64,000 nt of DNA from assembly GCA_038330145.1 (NCBI GenBank), contig JBBQNR010000001.1, positions 1 through 64,000 on the forward strand. Reading direction: 5' to 3'. This document shows, piece by piece, positions 41,123 to 50,102 of the stretch. This DNA is from JBBQNR01 sp038330145 (lineage in GTDB: Bacteria > Actinomycetota > Thermoleophilia > Solirubrobacterales > JBBDJG01). The position numbers and the translations under genes were made by a program. The notes beneath the pieces are model-generated. The model saw nothing but the letters and a program-made list of their open reading frames with translations. It did not search any database and had not been told where the DNA came from. Every line of letters starts with the position of its first letter. Positions within the stretch are counted from its first letter, which is position 1.

Positions 41123-42163
41123 GTGCTTTCGAAGCGCCAGGCTGCGCTAGCCATCTATGGAACGGCCGCCTGCGTGGCCGTGCTGGCCGCGAGCGCGCTC
41201 GCCTACGACACCGCCCGCAACGACATGATCGCCGACGGCGTCACTGTCGCCGGGGTCGACGTCGGAGGCCTCAACCGCGGTGTTGCGGAGAAGCGGCTGA
41301 GCGAGCGGCTCTCCGGGCGCCTCGAGCGCCCCGTCAGCGTCAGGGTGGCGGGCCGCCGGATCCGGCTGACCGCAAATCGCGCCGACATGGTTGCCGACGT
41401 CAAGAGGATGGCGGACGACGCTGTCGAGGAGAGCCGCAACGGTGGCCTACCGGGACGGGTCTGGCGCGACCTCACGAGTGGCAGCGTTCGCAGGGACGTG
41501 CCGGCAAGAGTTCACTACTCGCAGCTCGCGGTACGTGGCTTTGTCAACCGCGTCGCTCGCTCGGTCGACCGCGAGCCGCGCGATGCCAAGGTGGAGTTCG
41601 CCACCGCCAGCCTTCCCGCCGTCCCGGCGCAGACGGGTCTCAAGCTTCGGTCGCGGCGCCTGCGTGGCCTGATCGAGGCCGCCATACAACGCCCGACCGG
41701 CCGGCTGGTCAGAGGCCAGGTCAAGGTTGTGCAGCCGAAGGTCACGACGGAGGATCTGTCCGGCAAGTACCAGTACGTCGTCACCGTCGACAGGCCCAAC
41801 TTCAGACTGCGCTTCTTCAAGGACCTCAAGCTGGCCAAGACCTACAAGATCGCGGTCGGGCAGGCCGGGCTCGAGACTCCGGCCGGCCTCTACCACGTGC
41901 AGGACAAGGCCGTGAACCCGTCCTGGCACGTGCCCACGAGTGCCTGGGCGGGCAAGCTGGCCGGCAAGGTCATACCCCCGGGGCCCGACAATCCGATCAA
42001 GGCGCGCTGGATGGGCATCTACGCCGGCGCCGGCATCCATGGCACCGCCGACGTCGGCTCGCTCGGCACGGCGGCCTCCCACGGCTGCATCCGGATGGCG
42101 ATACCCGATGTCGAGGAGCTCTACGACAAGGTCCCCGTCCAGACCCCGGTCTTCATCCAGTAG
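41123..42163 (+). CDS. L,D-transpeptidase (YkuD) with peptidoglycan-binding-like domain
   Basis: A 346-residue exported enzyme that would form 3-3 cross-links or attach proteins in peptidoglycan. GTG 41123 follows GGAGG (41113-41117) and gives a short basic N-terminus plus one membrane/signal helix (AALAIYGTAACVAVLAASALA). Next is a YoaR-type domain (VTVAGVDVGGLNRGVAEKRL, ~40-110). The YkuD domain at the C-terminus has YAGAGIHGTADV and the catalytic SHGCIRM. A longer frame begins at 41048 but would disrupt the signal sequence. Confidence 0.9.
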   Translation: MLSKRQAALAIYGTAACVAVLAASALAYDTARNDMIADGVTVAGVDVGGLNRGVAEKRLSERLSGRLERPVSVRVAGRRIRLTANRADMVADVKRMADDAVEESRNGGLPGRVWRDLTSGSVRRDVPARVHYSQLAVRGFVNRVARSVDREPRDAKVEFATASLPAVPAQTGLKLRSRRLRGLIEAAIQRPTGRLVRGQVKVVQPKVTTEDLSGKYQYVVTVDRPNFRLRFFKDLKLAKTYKIAVGQAGLETPAGLYHVQDKAVNPSWHVPTSAWAGKLAGKVIPPGPDNPIKARWMGIYAGAGIHGTADVGSLGTAASHGCIRMAIPDVEELYDKVPVQTPVFIQ

Positions 42164-42255
42164 ATCGAGCCGAGGCCAAAGGCTCGCGGGCGCAGGCGGC
42201 GAATAGGGCTTAGTCGGCGGCCTGCGCACCGGGCGCGGCCGGCGCCACGCCCACC

Positions 42256-43233
42256 TTGGCCGCCAGTACTGAAAAAGATCCCCCCTCGAAGGCCGAGTCC
42301 CCCTCGGCCACTCCACCCGAGCTGCCGCCGGCCTGGCGCAGGGCGCTGAGCAGTTTCGACCGCTCGCTCCAGACGCACGGCATGGCGGAGCGCACGCGCC
42401 ACGCCTACGGCTGCGACCTGGGCGAGTTCGCGGCCTGGGCCGCGGAGCAGCGCCTGAAGCCGGGTCAGGTGCGCTATCGCGGGCTGCGGCTCTATGCCGC
42501 CCGCCTCTCCGGCGGGGCCGCCGACGGTGGGCGCGGATTGTCGAAGCCCACGGTTGCCCGCAAGCTTGCGGCTATTCGCACGTTCTTCAGATATATGGTC
42601 GAAAGAGAAGAGTTGGACCAGAACCCCGCCGATCTCGTCTCCTCGCCGCGCAGGCCGCGCAAGCTGCCTCGCCTCATGAAACCGGACGAGGTCGCGGCGC
42701 TGCTGGACCGCATTCCCGCCCGCACGCCCCTGGAGCTGCGCGACCGCGCGCTGTTCGAGCTCGCCTACTCCTGCGGCCTTCGCTGCGAGGAGATAGTGAA
42801 CCTCGACGCCGGGTCGATGGACTTCGACGCCGAGGAGCTGCGGGTGGTCGGCAAGGGCACCAAGACGCGCATCGTCCCGGTCGGCGAGCCGGCCCAGCGT
42901 GCCCTCGAGCGCTACCTGGCCAGGGGGCGGCCCGAGCTGGCCGGCCGCAGCGACGAGCCGGCGCTGTTCGTCTCCAAAAGTGGGCGCAGGCTTTCACCCT
43001 CGGACGTGCGCCGCCGCCTCTCCTCCTGGCTGCGCAACGCGGGCCTCTCGAGCGCCGTTTCACCACACACCTTGCGCCACTCGTTCGCCACTCATCTGCT
43101 CGAAGGAGGGGCCGACCTGCGGACGATCCAGGAGCTGCTAGGCCATTCAAGCGTGTCAACCACTCAGGTCTACACTTGGGTCGAGTCGGGTAGGCTGCGC
43201 TCCCAGTACGCGCGGAGCCACCCCCGCGCGTAA
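42256..43233 (+). CDS. Tyrosine recombinase XerC/XerD-like
   Basis: A 325-residue site-specific recombinase, probably the chromosome-dimer resolving Xer protein. An N-terminal SAM-like core-binding domain (~30-130: LQTHGMAERTRHAYGCDLGEF) precedes the catalytic domain. The catalytic residues are Arg in YSCGLRCEEIVNL, Lys in VVGKGTKTR, HTLRHSFATHL (H-R), LGHSS (H) and the nucleophile Tyr in STTQVYTWV. The start TTG 42256 has no clear ribosome binding site. whiG follows after 6 bases. The genome-wide Xer partner is not in this window. Confidence 0.88.
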   Translation: MAASTEKDPPSKAESPSATPPELPPAWRRALSSFDRSLQTHGMAERTRHAYGCDLGEFAAWAAEQRLKPGQVRYRGLRLYAARLSGGAADGGRGLSKPTVARKLAAIRTFFRYMVEREELDQNPADLVSSPRRPRKLPRLMKPDEVAALLDRIPARTPLELRDRALFELAYSCGLRCEEIVNLDAGSMDFDAEELRVVGKGTKTRIVPVGEPAQRALERYLARGRPELAGRSDEPALFVSKSGRRLSPSDVRRRLSSWLRNAGLSSAVSPHTLRHSFATHLLEGGADLRTIQELLGHSSVSTTQVYTWVESGRLRSQYARSHPRA

Positions 43234-43239
43234 ATTTCC

Positions 43240-44022
43240 ATGGACACCAGCATCAAGGCAACCGAGCTCCGGGAAATCTGGACGCGGTACAAGTCGAACG
43301 GAGACGAGAAGGCAAGAGAGCGCCTTGTGCTCGCGTACTCGCCGCTCGTCAAGTTCGTCGCGGGCCGCATGTCCAGCGGCCTGCCGGCCCACATCGAAGA
43401 GTCCGATCTGATCTCGTACGGGCTGCTTGGACTGATCGGCGCGATCGAGCGCTTCGAGCCCGAGCGAGAGATCAAGTTCGAGACCTTCGCCGTCGCGCGC
43501 ATCAAGGGCTCGATCATCGACGAGCTGCGCTCGCTGGACTGGGTTCCGCGCTCAGTGCGGGCCAAGGCGCGCGAGATCGAAGGGGCAAACGTCAAGCTCG
43601 AGCGAGAGCTGGGGCGGACACCGACGGACTCCGAGGTGGCCGACGCACTTGGTGTTACCAGCGACGAGTTCCAGGAGAGCCTGCTCCAGATCTCCAACTC
43701 GTCCGTCGTCGCTCTCGACGAGCTGTGGGCGGTCTCCGACGCCAGCGGCGACCAGGTGTCGCTGCTCGACACGATGAAGGACCCCAGCGCGGTGGACCCC
43801 GCCCGCGAGCTTGGCGTCAGCGAGCTGAAGGACCGGCTGGCAAACGCGATCTCACGCCTGCCAGAGCGTGAGAAGCTCGTCGTGGCCCTCTACTACTACG
43901 AGAACCTGACGCTGCGAGAGATCGGCGAGGTGCTCGGAGTGACTGAGTCGCGCGTCTCGCAGCTTCACACCAAGGCAGTGCTGCGTCTGAAAGCACGCCT
44001 CCAGAGCGAAGACGGCGAATAG
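43240..44022 (+). CDS. whiG: RNA polymerase sigma factor, WhiG/FliA family
   Basis: A 260-residue alternative sigma factor with regions 2 (LVKFVAGRMSSGLPAHIEESDLISYGLLGLIGAIERF), 3 (ELGRTPTDSEVADALGV) and 4 (LPEREKLVVALYYYENLTLREIGEVLGVTESRVSQLHTKAV). It matches the FliA/WhiG group, which controls motility in flagellates and sporulation in Streptomyces; no flagellar genes are nearby, so WhiG is the better label. It is separated by only 6 bases from the recombinase gene, suggesting co-transcription. Confidence 0.88.
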   Translation: MDTSIKATELREIWTRYKSNGDEKARERLVLAYSPLVKFVAGRMSSGLPAHIEESDLISYGLLGLIGAIERFEPEREIKFETFAVARIKGSIIDELRSLDWVPRSVRAKAREIEGANVKLERELGRTPTDSEVADALGVTSDEFQESLLQISNSSVVALDELWAVSDASGDQVSLLDTMKDPSAVDPARELGVSELKDRLANAISRLPEREKLVVALYYYENLTLREIGEVLGVTESRVSQLHTKAVLRLKARLQSEDGE

Positions 44023-44074
44023 ACCACGCCACTAGAATCACCCTTCCGTAAGCGTCGAGGGAAGGAGGAGGCTG

Positions 44075-46168
44075 GTGGCGCACAAAGGCGCACAGCGCAT
44101 CAGGAATGTGGCGATCGTCGGTCACCGGGGGTCGGGTAAGACCTCCCTGAACGAAGCTCTGCTGTTCGAGGCAGGCGCGATCAACAGGCTCGGCGCCGTC
44201 GCCGACGGCTCGACCGTCTCGGATTCGGAGCCCGACGAGGTCGAGCGCGAGATGTCGATCTCGGCCAGCCTCTCCTCGTTCGAGCACGACGATCGCAAGA
44301 TCAACCTGATCGACACTCCCGGCGAGCCCAGCTTCGTGGCCGACTCGCTGGCCGCTCTGAGCGTCTGCGACAGCGCCGTCTTCGCCGTCAACGGTGTGAT
44401 GGGGGTTGAGGTCACGACCGAGCGCCTCTGGGAGCGCGCGGACGAGCTGGGCCTGGCTCGCCTCTTGTTCGTCAACATGCTCGACCGCGAGCGCGCCGAC
44501 TTCTTCCGCGCCCTGGACGCGCTCAAGGACGCGTTCGGTCCCCATGTCGTCGCTACCGAGATTCCGATCGGCTCGGAGCACGAGACGCGCGGCATCGTCG
44601 ACCTGATCGACATGAAGGCGTACCAGTACGACGGCGCGGGCCGCGGCAACTCGACCGAGATCGACGTTCCCGACGAGGTTCGCGGGCAGGCCGACTCCTA
44701 CCGCGAGAAGCTGATGGACGAGGTGGCTGAGAACTCCGACGAGTTGATGGAGCGCTACCTGGAGGGCGAGGAGATTTCGCACGACGAGATCGTCAACGCG
44801 CTCAAGGAAGGCGTCACGCACGGCACGATCTTCCCGGTCACCTGCGGTATCGCGACCAAGAACTTCGGCACCGACCGCCTTCTGGACGCGCTCGTCAACG
44901 ACCTGCCCTCGCCGGCCCGCAAGGGCGCGGTCATCGCTCGCAACGCCGACGGCAACGACGTCGAGATCGAGCCCGACGACAACGGTGAGGTGATCGCCTA
45001 CGTCTTCAAGACCCTGGCCGATCCCTTCGCCGGGCGCATCAACCTGTTCCGCCTCTACTCCGGTGTGCTGAAGGGCGACTCGCAGGTGACCAACGTGCGC
45101 GCCCACAGCAAGGAGCGGGTTGGACAGCTGCTGATGCATCAGGGCAAGGAAACCCAGCAGGCATCCGAGTTCGGAGCCGGCGACATCGGTGCTGTCGCGA
45201 AGCTGAAGGAGACGCACACCGGCGACGTGCTCGCGGGCAAGGACACGAAGGTCTCGTTCCCGCCGCTGCAGCTTCCGGCCGCCGTGATGGCGTTCGCAAT
45301 CGAGCCCAAGTCGAAGGGCGACGAGGAGAAGGTCTCGACGGCGCTGCGCAGGCTGCAGGACGAGGACCCGACGCTCGACTTCCATCGCGACCCGCAGACC
45401 GGCGAGCAGATCATCGCCGGCCTCTCGCAGGTCCACGTGGAGGTGATCGTCGATCGCATGAAGCGGCGCTTCGGCGCCGAGGTGACCCTTAAGCCGCCGC
45501 GGGTTCCATACCGCGAGACGATCAAGAGCAAGGCCAAGGCCCAGGGCCGTTACAAGAAGCAGACCGGTGGCCGTGGCCAGTTCGGCGACTGCCACATCGA
45601 GCTGGAGCCGCAGCAGCACGGCGCCGGCTTCGAGTTCGTCAACCGCATCAAGGGCGGCGTGATACCGGGCAGCTTCATCCCGGCGGTCGAGAAGGGGGTG
45701 CGCGAGGCGATGCAGCTTGGAGTCGTGGCCGGCTACCCGATCCATGACGTCAAGGTCACGCTCTACGACGGCTCCTTCCACTCCGTCGACTCCTCCGAGA
45801 TGGCATTCAAGATCGCCGGCTCGATGGCGTTCAAGAAGGCAGCCGAGCAGGCGCAGCCGACGCTGCTGGAGCCGATCATGCAGGCGCGGGTGGTGGTGCC
45901 CGAGGACGGGGTCGGCGACGTGATCGGGGATCTCAACGGCCGCCGCGGCCGGCCTCTGGGCATGGAGCCGAAGGGCTCGATGACCGAGATCAAGGCTGAG
46001 GTGCCGATGGCGGAGATGCTGAGCTACGCCCCCGACCTGCGCTCGATCACCGGCGGCCGCGGCGACTACACGATGGAGTTCCTGCGCTACGAGGAGGTGC
46101 CCCAGCACCTGGCGCAGAAGGTGATCGCCTCGGCCCAGCAGGAGGAGGAAGCGGCTGCCAAGGCGTGA
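44075..46168 (+). CDS. Elongation factor G-like protein (EF-G2 type)
   Basis: A 697-residue translational GTPase of the EF-G2 subgroup. The P-loop is GHRGSGKTS (residues 16-24) rather than the AHxDxGKTT of canonical EF-G, DTPGE is present, and the guanine-specificity motif reads NMLDRE where NKxD is expected. Domains II-V follow (QTGGRGQFGDC in domain IV). Such paralogues are not the main translocase; their role is poorly known. GTG 44075 follows a strong GGAGGAGG. A TAGAAT box lies about 40 bases upstream. Confidence 0.88.
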   Translation: MAHKGAQRIRNVAIVGHRGSGKTSLNEALLFEAGAINRLGAVADGSTVSDSEPDEVEREMSISASLSSFEHDDRKINLIDTPGEPSFVADSLAALSVCDSAVFAVNGVMGVEVTTERLWERADELGLARLLFVNMLDRERADFFRALDALKDAFGPHVVATEIPIGSEHETRGIVDLIDMKAYQYDGAGRGNSTEIDVPDEVRGQADSYREKLMDEVAENSDELMERYLEGEEISHDEIVNALKEGVTHGTIFPVTCGIATKNFGTDRLLDALVNDLPSPARKGAVIARNADGNDVEIEPDDNGEVIAYVFKTLADPFAGRINLFRLYSGVLKGDSQVTNVRAHSKERVGQLLMHQGKETQQASEFGAGDIGAVAKLKETHTGDVLAGKDTKVSFPPLQLPAAVMAFAIEPKSKGDEEKVSTALRRLQDEDPTLDFHRDPQTGEQIIAGLSQVHVEVIVDRMKRRFGAEVTLKPPRVPYRETIKSKAKAQGRYKKQTGGRGQFGDCHIELEPQQHGAGFEFVNRIKGGVIPGSFIPAVEKGVREAMQLGVVAGYPIHDVKVTLYDGSFHSVDSSEMAFKIAGSMAFKKAAEQAQPTLLEPIMQARVVVPEDGVGDVIGDLNGRRGRPLGMEPKGSMTEIKAEVPMAEMLSYAPDLRSITGGRGDYTMEFLRYEEVPQHLAQKVIASAQQEEEAAAKA

Positions 46169-46187
46169 CGCCGCTGCCGCGCCCGTC

Positions 46188-46952
46188 GTGAACGAGGAGA
46201 GCAGGCAGCTGAAGGGAATCGACGAGCACCTCGTCTGCGACGTCTGTGGGCGCACGATGCTGAAGGGCGAGCGCCCTGAGATCTACCTGGCGCCGTCGCG
46301 GGAGCGGAAGCTGGTCTGTTCGCTCTGCGCCACGCGCGCGCAGAAGGAGGGCTGGATCAGGGAAGCCGCCGGCCCCGACACTCCGGTGCAACCGCCGCGC
46401 CCCAGCGATCGCCGGCGCCTGTTCAGGCGCAGGCGGGCCAGGCCCGACGAGCCGGTCGCACCGGCGCTCGAGGACGGGGCCGGCTTTTCCTCAGAGGTAC
46501 AGGCCGACGCCGACGACGCCGACCGGTCGCAAGATCGCGGGCGGCTGGGCGAGCGCGCGACGCGCCCTCGCTCGCCGCGGCAGGTCAGGGCCGTTCCCAC
46601 CAACGCGCAGCTCAAGATCGAGCGGGCGGTGGAGCTCTTCAACGACTCCGAGCACCGCCGCACCGTTGCCGGCATAGCGCGCACGCTCGGGTCTCCGCAG
46701 GTGAGCGCGTGCACCTCCAGCGTCTCGGCCGCGAGGGTGCTGCTGACCGTGGCCTGGGAGCTGTCGTGGTACCAGTTCGCGATCGACCTTTCCGACACCA
46801 GGGAGCCGGTTCGCCTGCACGGTCGGGGGCACGAGCTGACCGAGCTGCCCTCGAAGGTGAGGAGATGGAATGCCCACGCGGCCGACGACGGCAGGATCGA
46901 GGTCGAGGCCGTGGAAAGTTTGGATGGCGAACCCCCGGAGGAGGGCCTATAG
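46188..46952 (+). CDS. Hypothetical protein with N-terminal zinc ribbon
   Basis: A 254-residue protein. Residues ~15-55 form a likely zinc ribbon (CDVCGR and CSLCAT, 25-30 residues apart). A charged Arg/Asp-rich linker follows (~60-135), then an ordered C-terminal region (IERAVELFNDSEHRRTVAGIARTLG; VLLTVAWELSWYQFAIDL). The second half suggests a DNA- or RNA-associated regulatory protein, but no family is recognised. GTG start, 19 bases after EF-G2, so it may be co-transcribed with it. Confidence 0.6.
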   Translation: MNEESRQLKGIDEHLVCDVCGRTMLKGERPEIYLAPSRERKLVCSLCATRAQKEGWIREAAGPDTPVQPPRPSDRRRLFRRRRARPDEPVAPALEDGAGFSSEVQADADDADRSQDRGRLGERATRPRSPRQVRAVPTNAQLKIERAVELFNDSEHRRTVAGIARTLGSPQVSACTSSVSAARVLLTVAWELSWYQFAIDLSDTREPVRLHGRGHELTELPSKVRRWNAHAADDGRIEVEAVESLDGEPPEEGL

Positions 46953-46959
46953 TGGCGGT

Positions 46960-47000
46960 CCGGCTCTGGGTGGCTGCTTCAGCCGGTCTGTTGTTCTTTT
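46960..47000 (+). terminator. Hairpin followed by a T-rich stretch
   Basis: CCGGCT (46960-46965) pairs with AGCCGG (46981-46986), with an inner GGCTG-CTT-CAGCC alternative, followed by TCTGTTGTTCTTTT. This fits a weak intrinsic terminator after the preceding gene. Confidence 0.5.
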
Positions 47001-47020
47001 AGCCTGTTTGGGTTGGTGAG

Positions 47021-47233
47021 ATGATCTACTGCGTAATACCGAAAGCGCTCTCCAGCGAGCTGTTCGACAAGCTGCGGGAGTACTACAGCAACGATCCCAA
47101 CGTGGAGGTCATCATCGACCGCCGCGAGGCGAGCCGGCGCAGCCGCGGCAGCACGGGTGGGGGCAAGCGCGAGCTGCGCGATCGCCGTCGCCGCCGGGCG
47201 CAGGGCAGCTTCCTCAAGATCGACGCCGCCTAG
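47021..47233 (+). CDS. Small basic hypothetical protein
   Basis: A 70-residue protein: an ordered first half (IYCVIPKALSSELFDKLREYYSNDPNVEVIIDRREASRR) and an Arg-rich, probably disordered second half (RELRDRRRRRAQGSFLKIDAA). The first half has a plausible beta-alpha-beta outline. The function is unknown; the basic tail would suit RNA or DNA binding. ATG 47021 has a GGTGAG sequence just before it. Its TAG stop lies in the CTAG that forms the left border of R1 copy C. Confidence 0.65.
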   Translation: MIYCVIPKALSSELFDKLREYYSNDPNVEVIIDRREASRRSRGSTGGGKRELRDRRRRRAQGSFLKIDAA

Positions 47234-47397
47234 TGGCCCTTCTCAAAACGTTTCACCGGGAACGGCGGCCTCCGGGGCCGCCATGCGGCGTCCTCGGTCG
47301 ACCCTGCACTGACCAGTACAGGGTCTCCCTGCGTCCTTGCCTGGCGGCCCCGGGCGCCTCGCCGTTCCCCGGCGAACGTTCCGAGAAGGCCCACTAG
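47230..47397 (+). repeat. R1 palindromic repeat, copy C (intact)
   Basis: Bounded by CTAG at 47230-47233 and 47394-47397, with inverted terminal repeats beginning TGGCCCTTCTC and a shared AACGTT. The central arms GACCCTGCACT and AGTACAGGGTC pair with one mismatch around GACC. The left CTAG holds the stop codon of the upstream gene; the right one is six bases before the rnhA-like start. About 75-80% identical to copy A by eye. Confidence 0.85.
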
Positions 47398-47403
47398 CCC
47401 CGC

Positions 47404-47829
47404 TTGGGCGGCCACGACCGCGTCGTCGTCTACGTCGACGGCGGTGCTCGCCGCAATCCGGGGCCGTCCGGCGTCGGGGTGGTGATCACGGACCCCGACG
47501 GCACCGAGCTGGCGCGGGCCAACGATTACATCGGCGTCGCCACCAACAACGCCGCCGAGTACCGGGCGCTGCTGCTCGGGCTGGAGCGGGCGCGGAAGCT
47601 GGGCGCGCGCGAGGTCGAGGTCGTCAACGACTCCCAGCTGGTGGCGCGCCAGGTCACGGGCCAGTACCGGGTCAAGAGCGCCGACCTGCGCCCCCTGTTC
47701 GAACAGGCGCGAGAGGCGCTGGGCGAATTCGAGCGCTGGACGGTTCGCTCGGTTCCGCGCGAGCAGAACGAGCTCGCCGACGGGCTGGTCAACGAGGCCA
47801 TCGACGCGGGAGCCAGCACCACGGATTGA
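47404..47829 (+). CDS. Ribonuclease HI family protein
   Basis: A 141-residue RNase H-fold protein. Active-site carboxylates are visible as YVDGGARRNPGPSG (Asp), NNAAEYRALLLGL (Glu), VVNDSQLVARQ (Asp) and NELADGLVN (Asp). It resembles the stand-alone form of the RNase HI domain fused to a phosphatase in mycobacteria. The start TTG 47404 lies directly beside R1 copy C, so its transcription signal may lie in or be affected by the repeat. Confidence 0.85.
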   Translation: MGGHDRVVVYVDGGARRNPGPSGVGVVITDPDGTELARANDYIGVATNNAAEYRALLLGLERARKLGAREVEVVNDSQLVARQVTGQYRVKSADLRPLFEQAREALGEFERWTVRSVPREQNELADGLVNEAIDAGASTTD

Positions 47830-47961
47830 AGGACCGGCGGAAGGGCGAACAGGAGTCGCCGCGGACCAAGCTCACCCCCGGTTGCAGGCACTCCCCTAAA
47901 CTTGAGGTCGGGGGAGAAGCGGCCGACGCCGTTTTCCTCCCTTTTTGTTGCGCATCGACTC

Positions 47962-48441
47962 ATGCCTCGTAACGATCCAAGCTCGACAGGCGGACTCTTC
48001 ATCGGCCGGCGGCCGGGGACGGCGCCGATGCGCTATCGCGACCGAAAGCCGAGCGATGCCCCGCCGTCGCGGCGCAAGATGGACAGCATCCTCGCCGCCG
48101 CGATCCTGGTGCTCGAGACCCTGGTGCTGGCGACGATGTGGGGCCCCCAGCCGGCCGGGTGGCTCTGGGTCGGCTCACAGATCGATTACCAGACCGGCAA
48201 CGTGGCGCTCGGCCTTCTGGCGGCCTTCGCCGGCATGGTGACGACGATCATGCTCACCCTCAGCATCGCGATGCGCCTGGACCGCGCCTGGAAGCTCGTC
48301 CGCCGCGCGGCAGGCCACGACCAGAAGGACGGCGCACTCGAGCGCATCTTCGTCGTCAGCATGGTTATCGGAGGCACCCTTTTCGCCGGCTGGCTGCTCG
48401 TGATCGAGGGACCGGGACCGTCGTTCTCCCCGAGCCAGTAG
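47962..48441 (+). CDS. Hypothetical membrane protein (three helices)
   Basis: A 159-residue protein with a ~40-residue basic, polar N-terminus and three hydrophobic segments: about 42-63 (ILAAAILVLETLVLATMWG), 75-100 (NVALGLLAAFAGMVTTIMLTL) and 128-147 (FVVSMVIGGTLFAGWLLVI). ATG 47962 is chosen over an upstream in-frame start because the hydrophobic pattern starts cleanly. No family recognised. The aminotransferase gene follows after 30 bases. Confidence 0.65.
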   Translation: MPRNDPSSTGGLFIGRRPGTAPMRYRDRKPSDAPPSRRKMDSILAAAILVLETLVLATMWGPQPAGWLWVGSQIDYQTGNVALGLLAAFAGMVTTIMLTLSIAMRLDRAWKLVRRAAGHDQKDGALERIFVVSMVIGGTLFAGWLLVIEGPGPSFSPSQ

Positions 48442-48471
48442 GAAGCTGCCCGAACGGGTAGCGAGGAAGCG

Positions 48472-49617
48472 ATGGGACTGCTCGACTACTACCGGGAGTA
48501 CGACGACATGGGGGAGAGCGAGTACAACGCTCTGCTGCGTGATCGGCGTGCGCGCGAGAAGGCGCTCGCGCTGCAGGAGGTGCCGCTGCTCGATCTCTCG
48601 GGCACCGAGTGGCCGGAGTTCCCGAGCGCCGACATCGTGCAGGCATCCGTGTACACGGCGCGTGGTCGCATCAACGGCTATCCGGACCAGCACGCGACGG
48701 CGGTGCGGCGAGCACTGGCCGAGCGCCACTACATCAAGGCCGATCAGATCGTGCTCGGCAACGGGGCCACCGAGCTGCTTCAGACGGCCGCCTACCTGCT
48801 GCTCTCGAGGGGGGACGAGCTGGTCACCCCCTGGCCGAGCTACTCGCTCTACCCGCTGATCGCTCTACGCGCCGGCGCCCGGCCGATGCCGGTCGACGTC
48901 TCGGCCGAGGGCGGCGACTCCGACGCGTTGCTCGCGGCCGTCGGCGAGCGAACCCGCGTGCTCGCGCTCTGCAATCCGAACGACCCGACCGGCACGTACA
49001 TGGGCTCAGGCGCCGTGGGCGACCTGCTGTCGCGGCTGCCGGAGCACGTGCACGTGCTGCTCGACGAGGCCTACATCCAGTTCCAGGACGTGGAGGAGGA
49101 GGACTCGTGCCTGCGCCTGGTCGAGGCCTTCCCGCGCCTGCTGGTGTTCCGCACCTTCTCGAAGGCCTACGGGCTGTCCGGTCTGCGGGCGGGCTACGTG
49201 GTCGGCTCGCCCAGCGCGGCGTCGCTGCTGGGATCGCTGGCGCCGGTCCGCGGCGTCAATGCACTCACCCAGGCCGCAGTGGTGCAGACGCTGCGGGTGG
49301 GAGACGCCGACATCGACAAGCGGCGCCGGATGGTGGTCGAGCAGCGCGGGCGGCTGGTGGAGGGGCTGCGGGAGCTGCCCGTCGAGGCGGCGCCGTCACA
49401 GACCAACTTCCTCTGGCTGCGTGCCCACGACATCGGAGGCAACGAGCTGGCCGATCGGCTCGAGCGGGCGCGCGTGCGCGTCGCGCCGGGCGGCCCGCTG
49501 GGCGACGACGATCACGTTCGCGCCGCGATCGGCAACGCCGCAGCGACGGAGCGCCTGCTGTGGGCGCTGAGGCAGGCCGTCGAGACAACGCCCGGCGGTG
49601 ACGGCAGGGCGCAATAG
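48472..49617 (+). CDS. PLP-dependent aminotransferase (HisC-like)
   Basis: A 381-residue class I/II aminotransferase. The cofactor lysine is in TFSKAYGLSGLRAGY, with NPNDPTG and LLDEAYIQF supporting. The sequence resembles histidinol-phosphate aminotransferase, but there are no his genes nearby and the N-terminus (MGLLDYYREYDDMGESEYN) is unusual, so the substrate may be an aromatic or related amino acid. GAGGA precedes the ATG. A SnoaL-like gene follows after three bases. Confidence 0.82.
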   Translation: MGLLDYYREYDDMGESEYNALLRDRRAREKALALQEVPLLDLSGTEWPEFPSADIVQASVYTARGRINGYPDQHATAVRRALAERHYIKADQIVLGNGATELLQTAAYLLLSRGDELVTPWPSYSLYPLIALRAGARPMPVDVSAEGGDSDALLAAVGERTRVLALCNPNDPTGTYMGSGAVGDLLSRLPEHVHVLLDEAYIQFQDVEEEDSCLRLVEAFPRLLVFRTFSKAYGLSGLRAGYVVGSPSAASLLGSLAPVRGVNALTQAAVVQTLRVGDADIDKRRRMVVEQRGRLVEGLRELPVEAAPSQTNFLWLRAHDIGGNELADRLERARVRVAPGGPLGDDDHVRAAIGNAAATERLLWALRQAVETTPGGDGRAQ

Positions 49618-49620
49618 CTC

Positions 49621-50031
49621 GTGTCGGAGAGCGAGGTGTCGGGGAACGTGGAGCTCGTGAGGCAGGCGTACGAGGGCTTCAACAGCGGAGGGGCGGAGGG
49701 CACGGTGCCCTACCTACACTCGGACGTGATCTGGGATGAGTCGAATCTGCCTGCCCGGTCGCCGGGTGTCTTTCATGGCCATGACGGCCTGCGTGCGCTC
49801 GAGCGTGACAACGCGGAGCTGTGGCGGGAGATCCACACGGAGATCGACGAGTTGGTCGACGTCGGCAACAGCGTCGTGGCCCTCGTGCGGGTGAAGGGGC
49901 GCGGCAGGTTCACCGGCGAGGCTGTGGAGCTTGCTATCGCGCAGGTCTGGGAGATATCCGGCGATCGTGTCGCGCGCGTGACGCTCTACCTCGATCGCCA
50001 CCAGGCGCTCGAGGTCGCGGGCGCACAGTAG
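49621..50031 (+). CDS. SnoaL-like / NTF2-fold protein
   Basis: A 136-residue NTF2-fold protein, third of four paralogues in this window. The pattern VELVRQAYEGFNSGG, then VPYLHSDVIWDES, FHGHDGLRAL and a C-terminal LYLDRHQALEVAG matches the group. GTG start three bases after the aminotransferase stop, so the two are probably one transcript. The ligand is unknown. Confidence 0.75.
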   Translation: MSESEVSGNVELVRQAYEGFNSGGAEGTVPYLHSDVIWDESNLPARSPGVFHGHDGLRALERDNAELWREIHTEIDELVDVGNSVVALVRVKGRGRFTGEAVELAIAQVWEISGDRVARVTLYLDRHQALEVAGAQ

Positions 50032-50102
50032 CGAGGACGGGCGGGCCGCGGTGCCGCCGCGGGCGGGTGGCGTCCGCCGCCAACTGAATACTTGCGTGGT
50101 CC

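Noticed and set aside
43817..46255. An 812-codon open frame on the minus strand opposite EF-G2.
   Set aside because: Antisense shadow of a clearly conserved GTPase; composition is typical of reversed GC-rich coding sequence.
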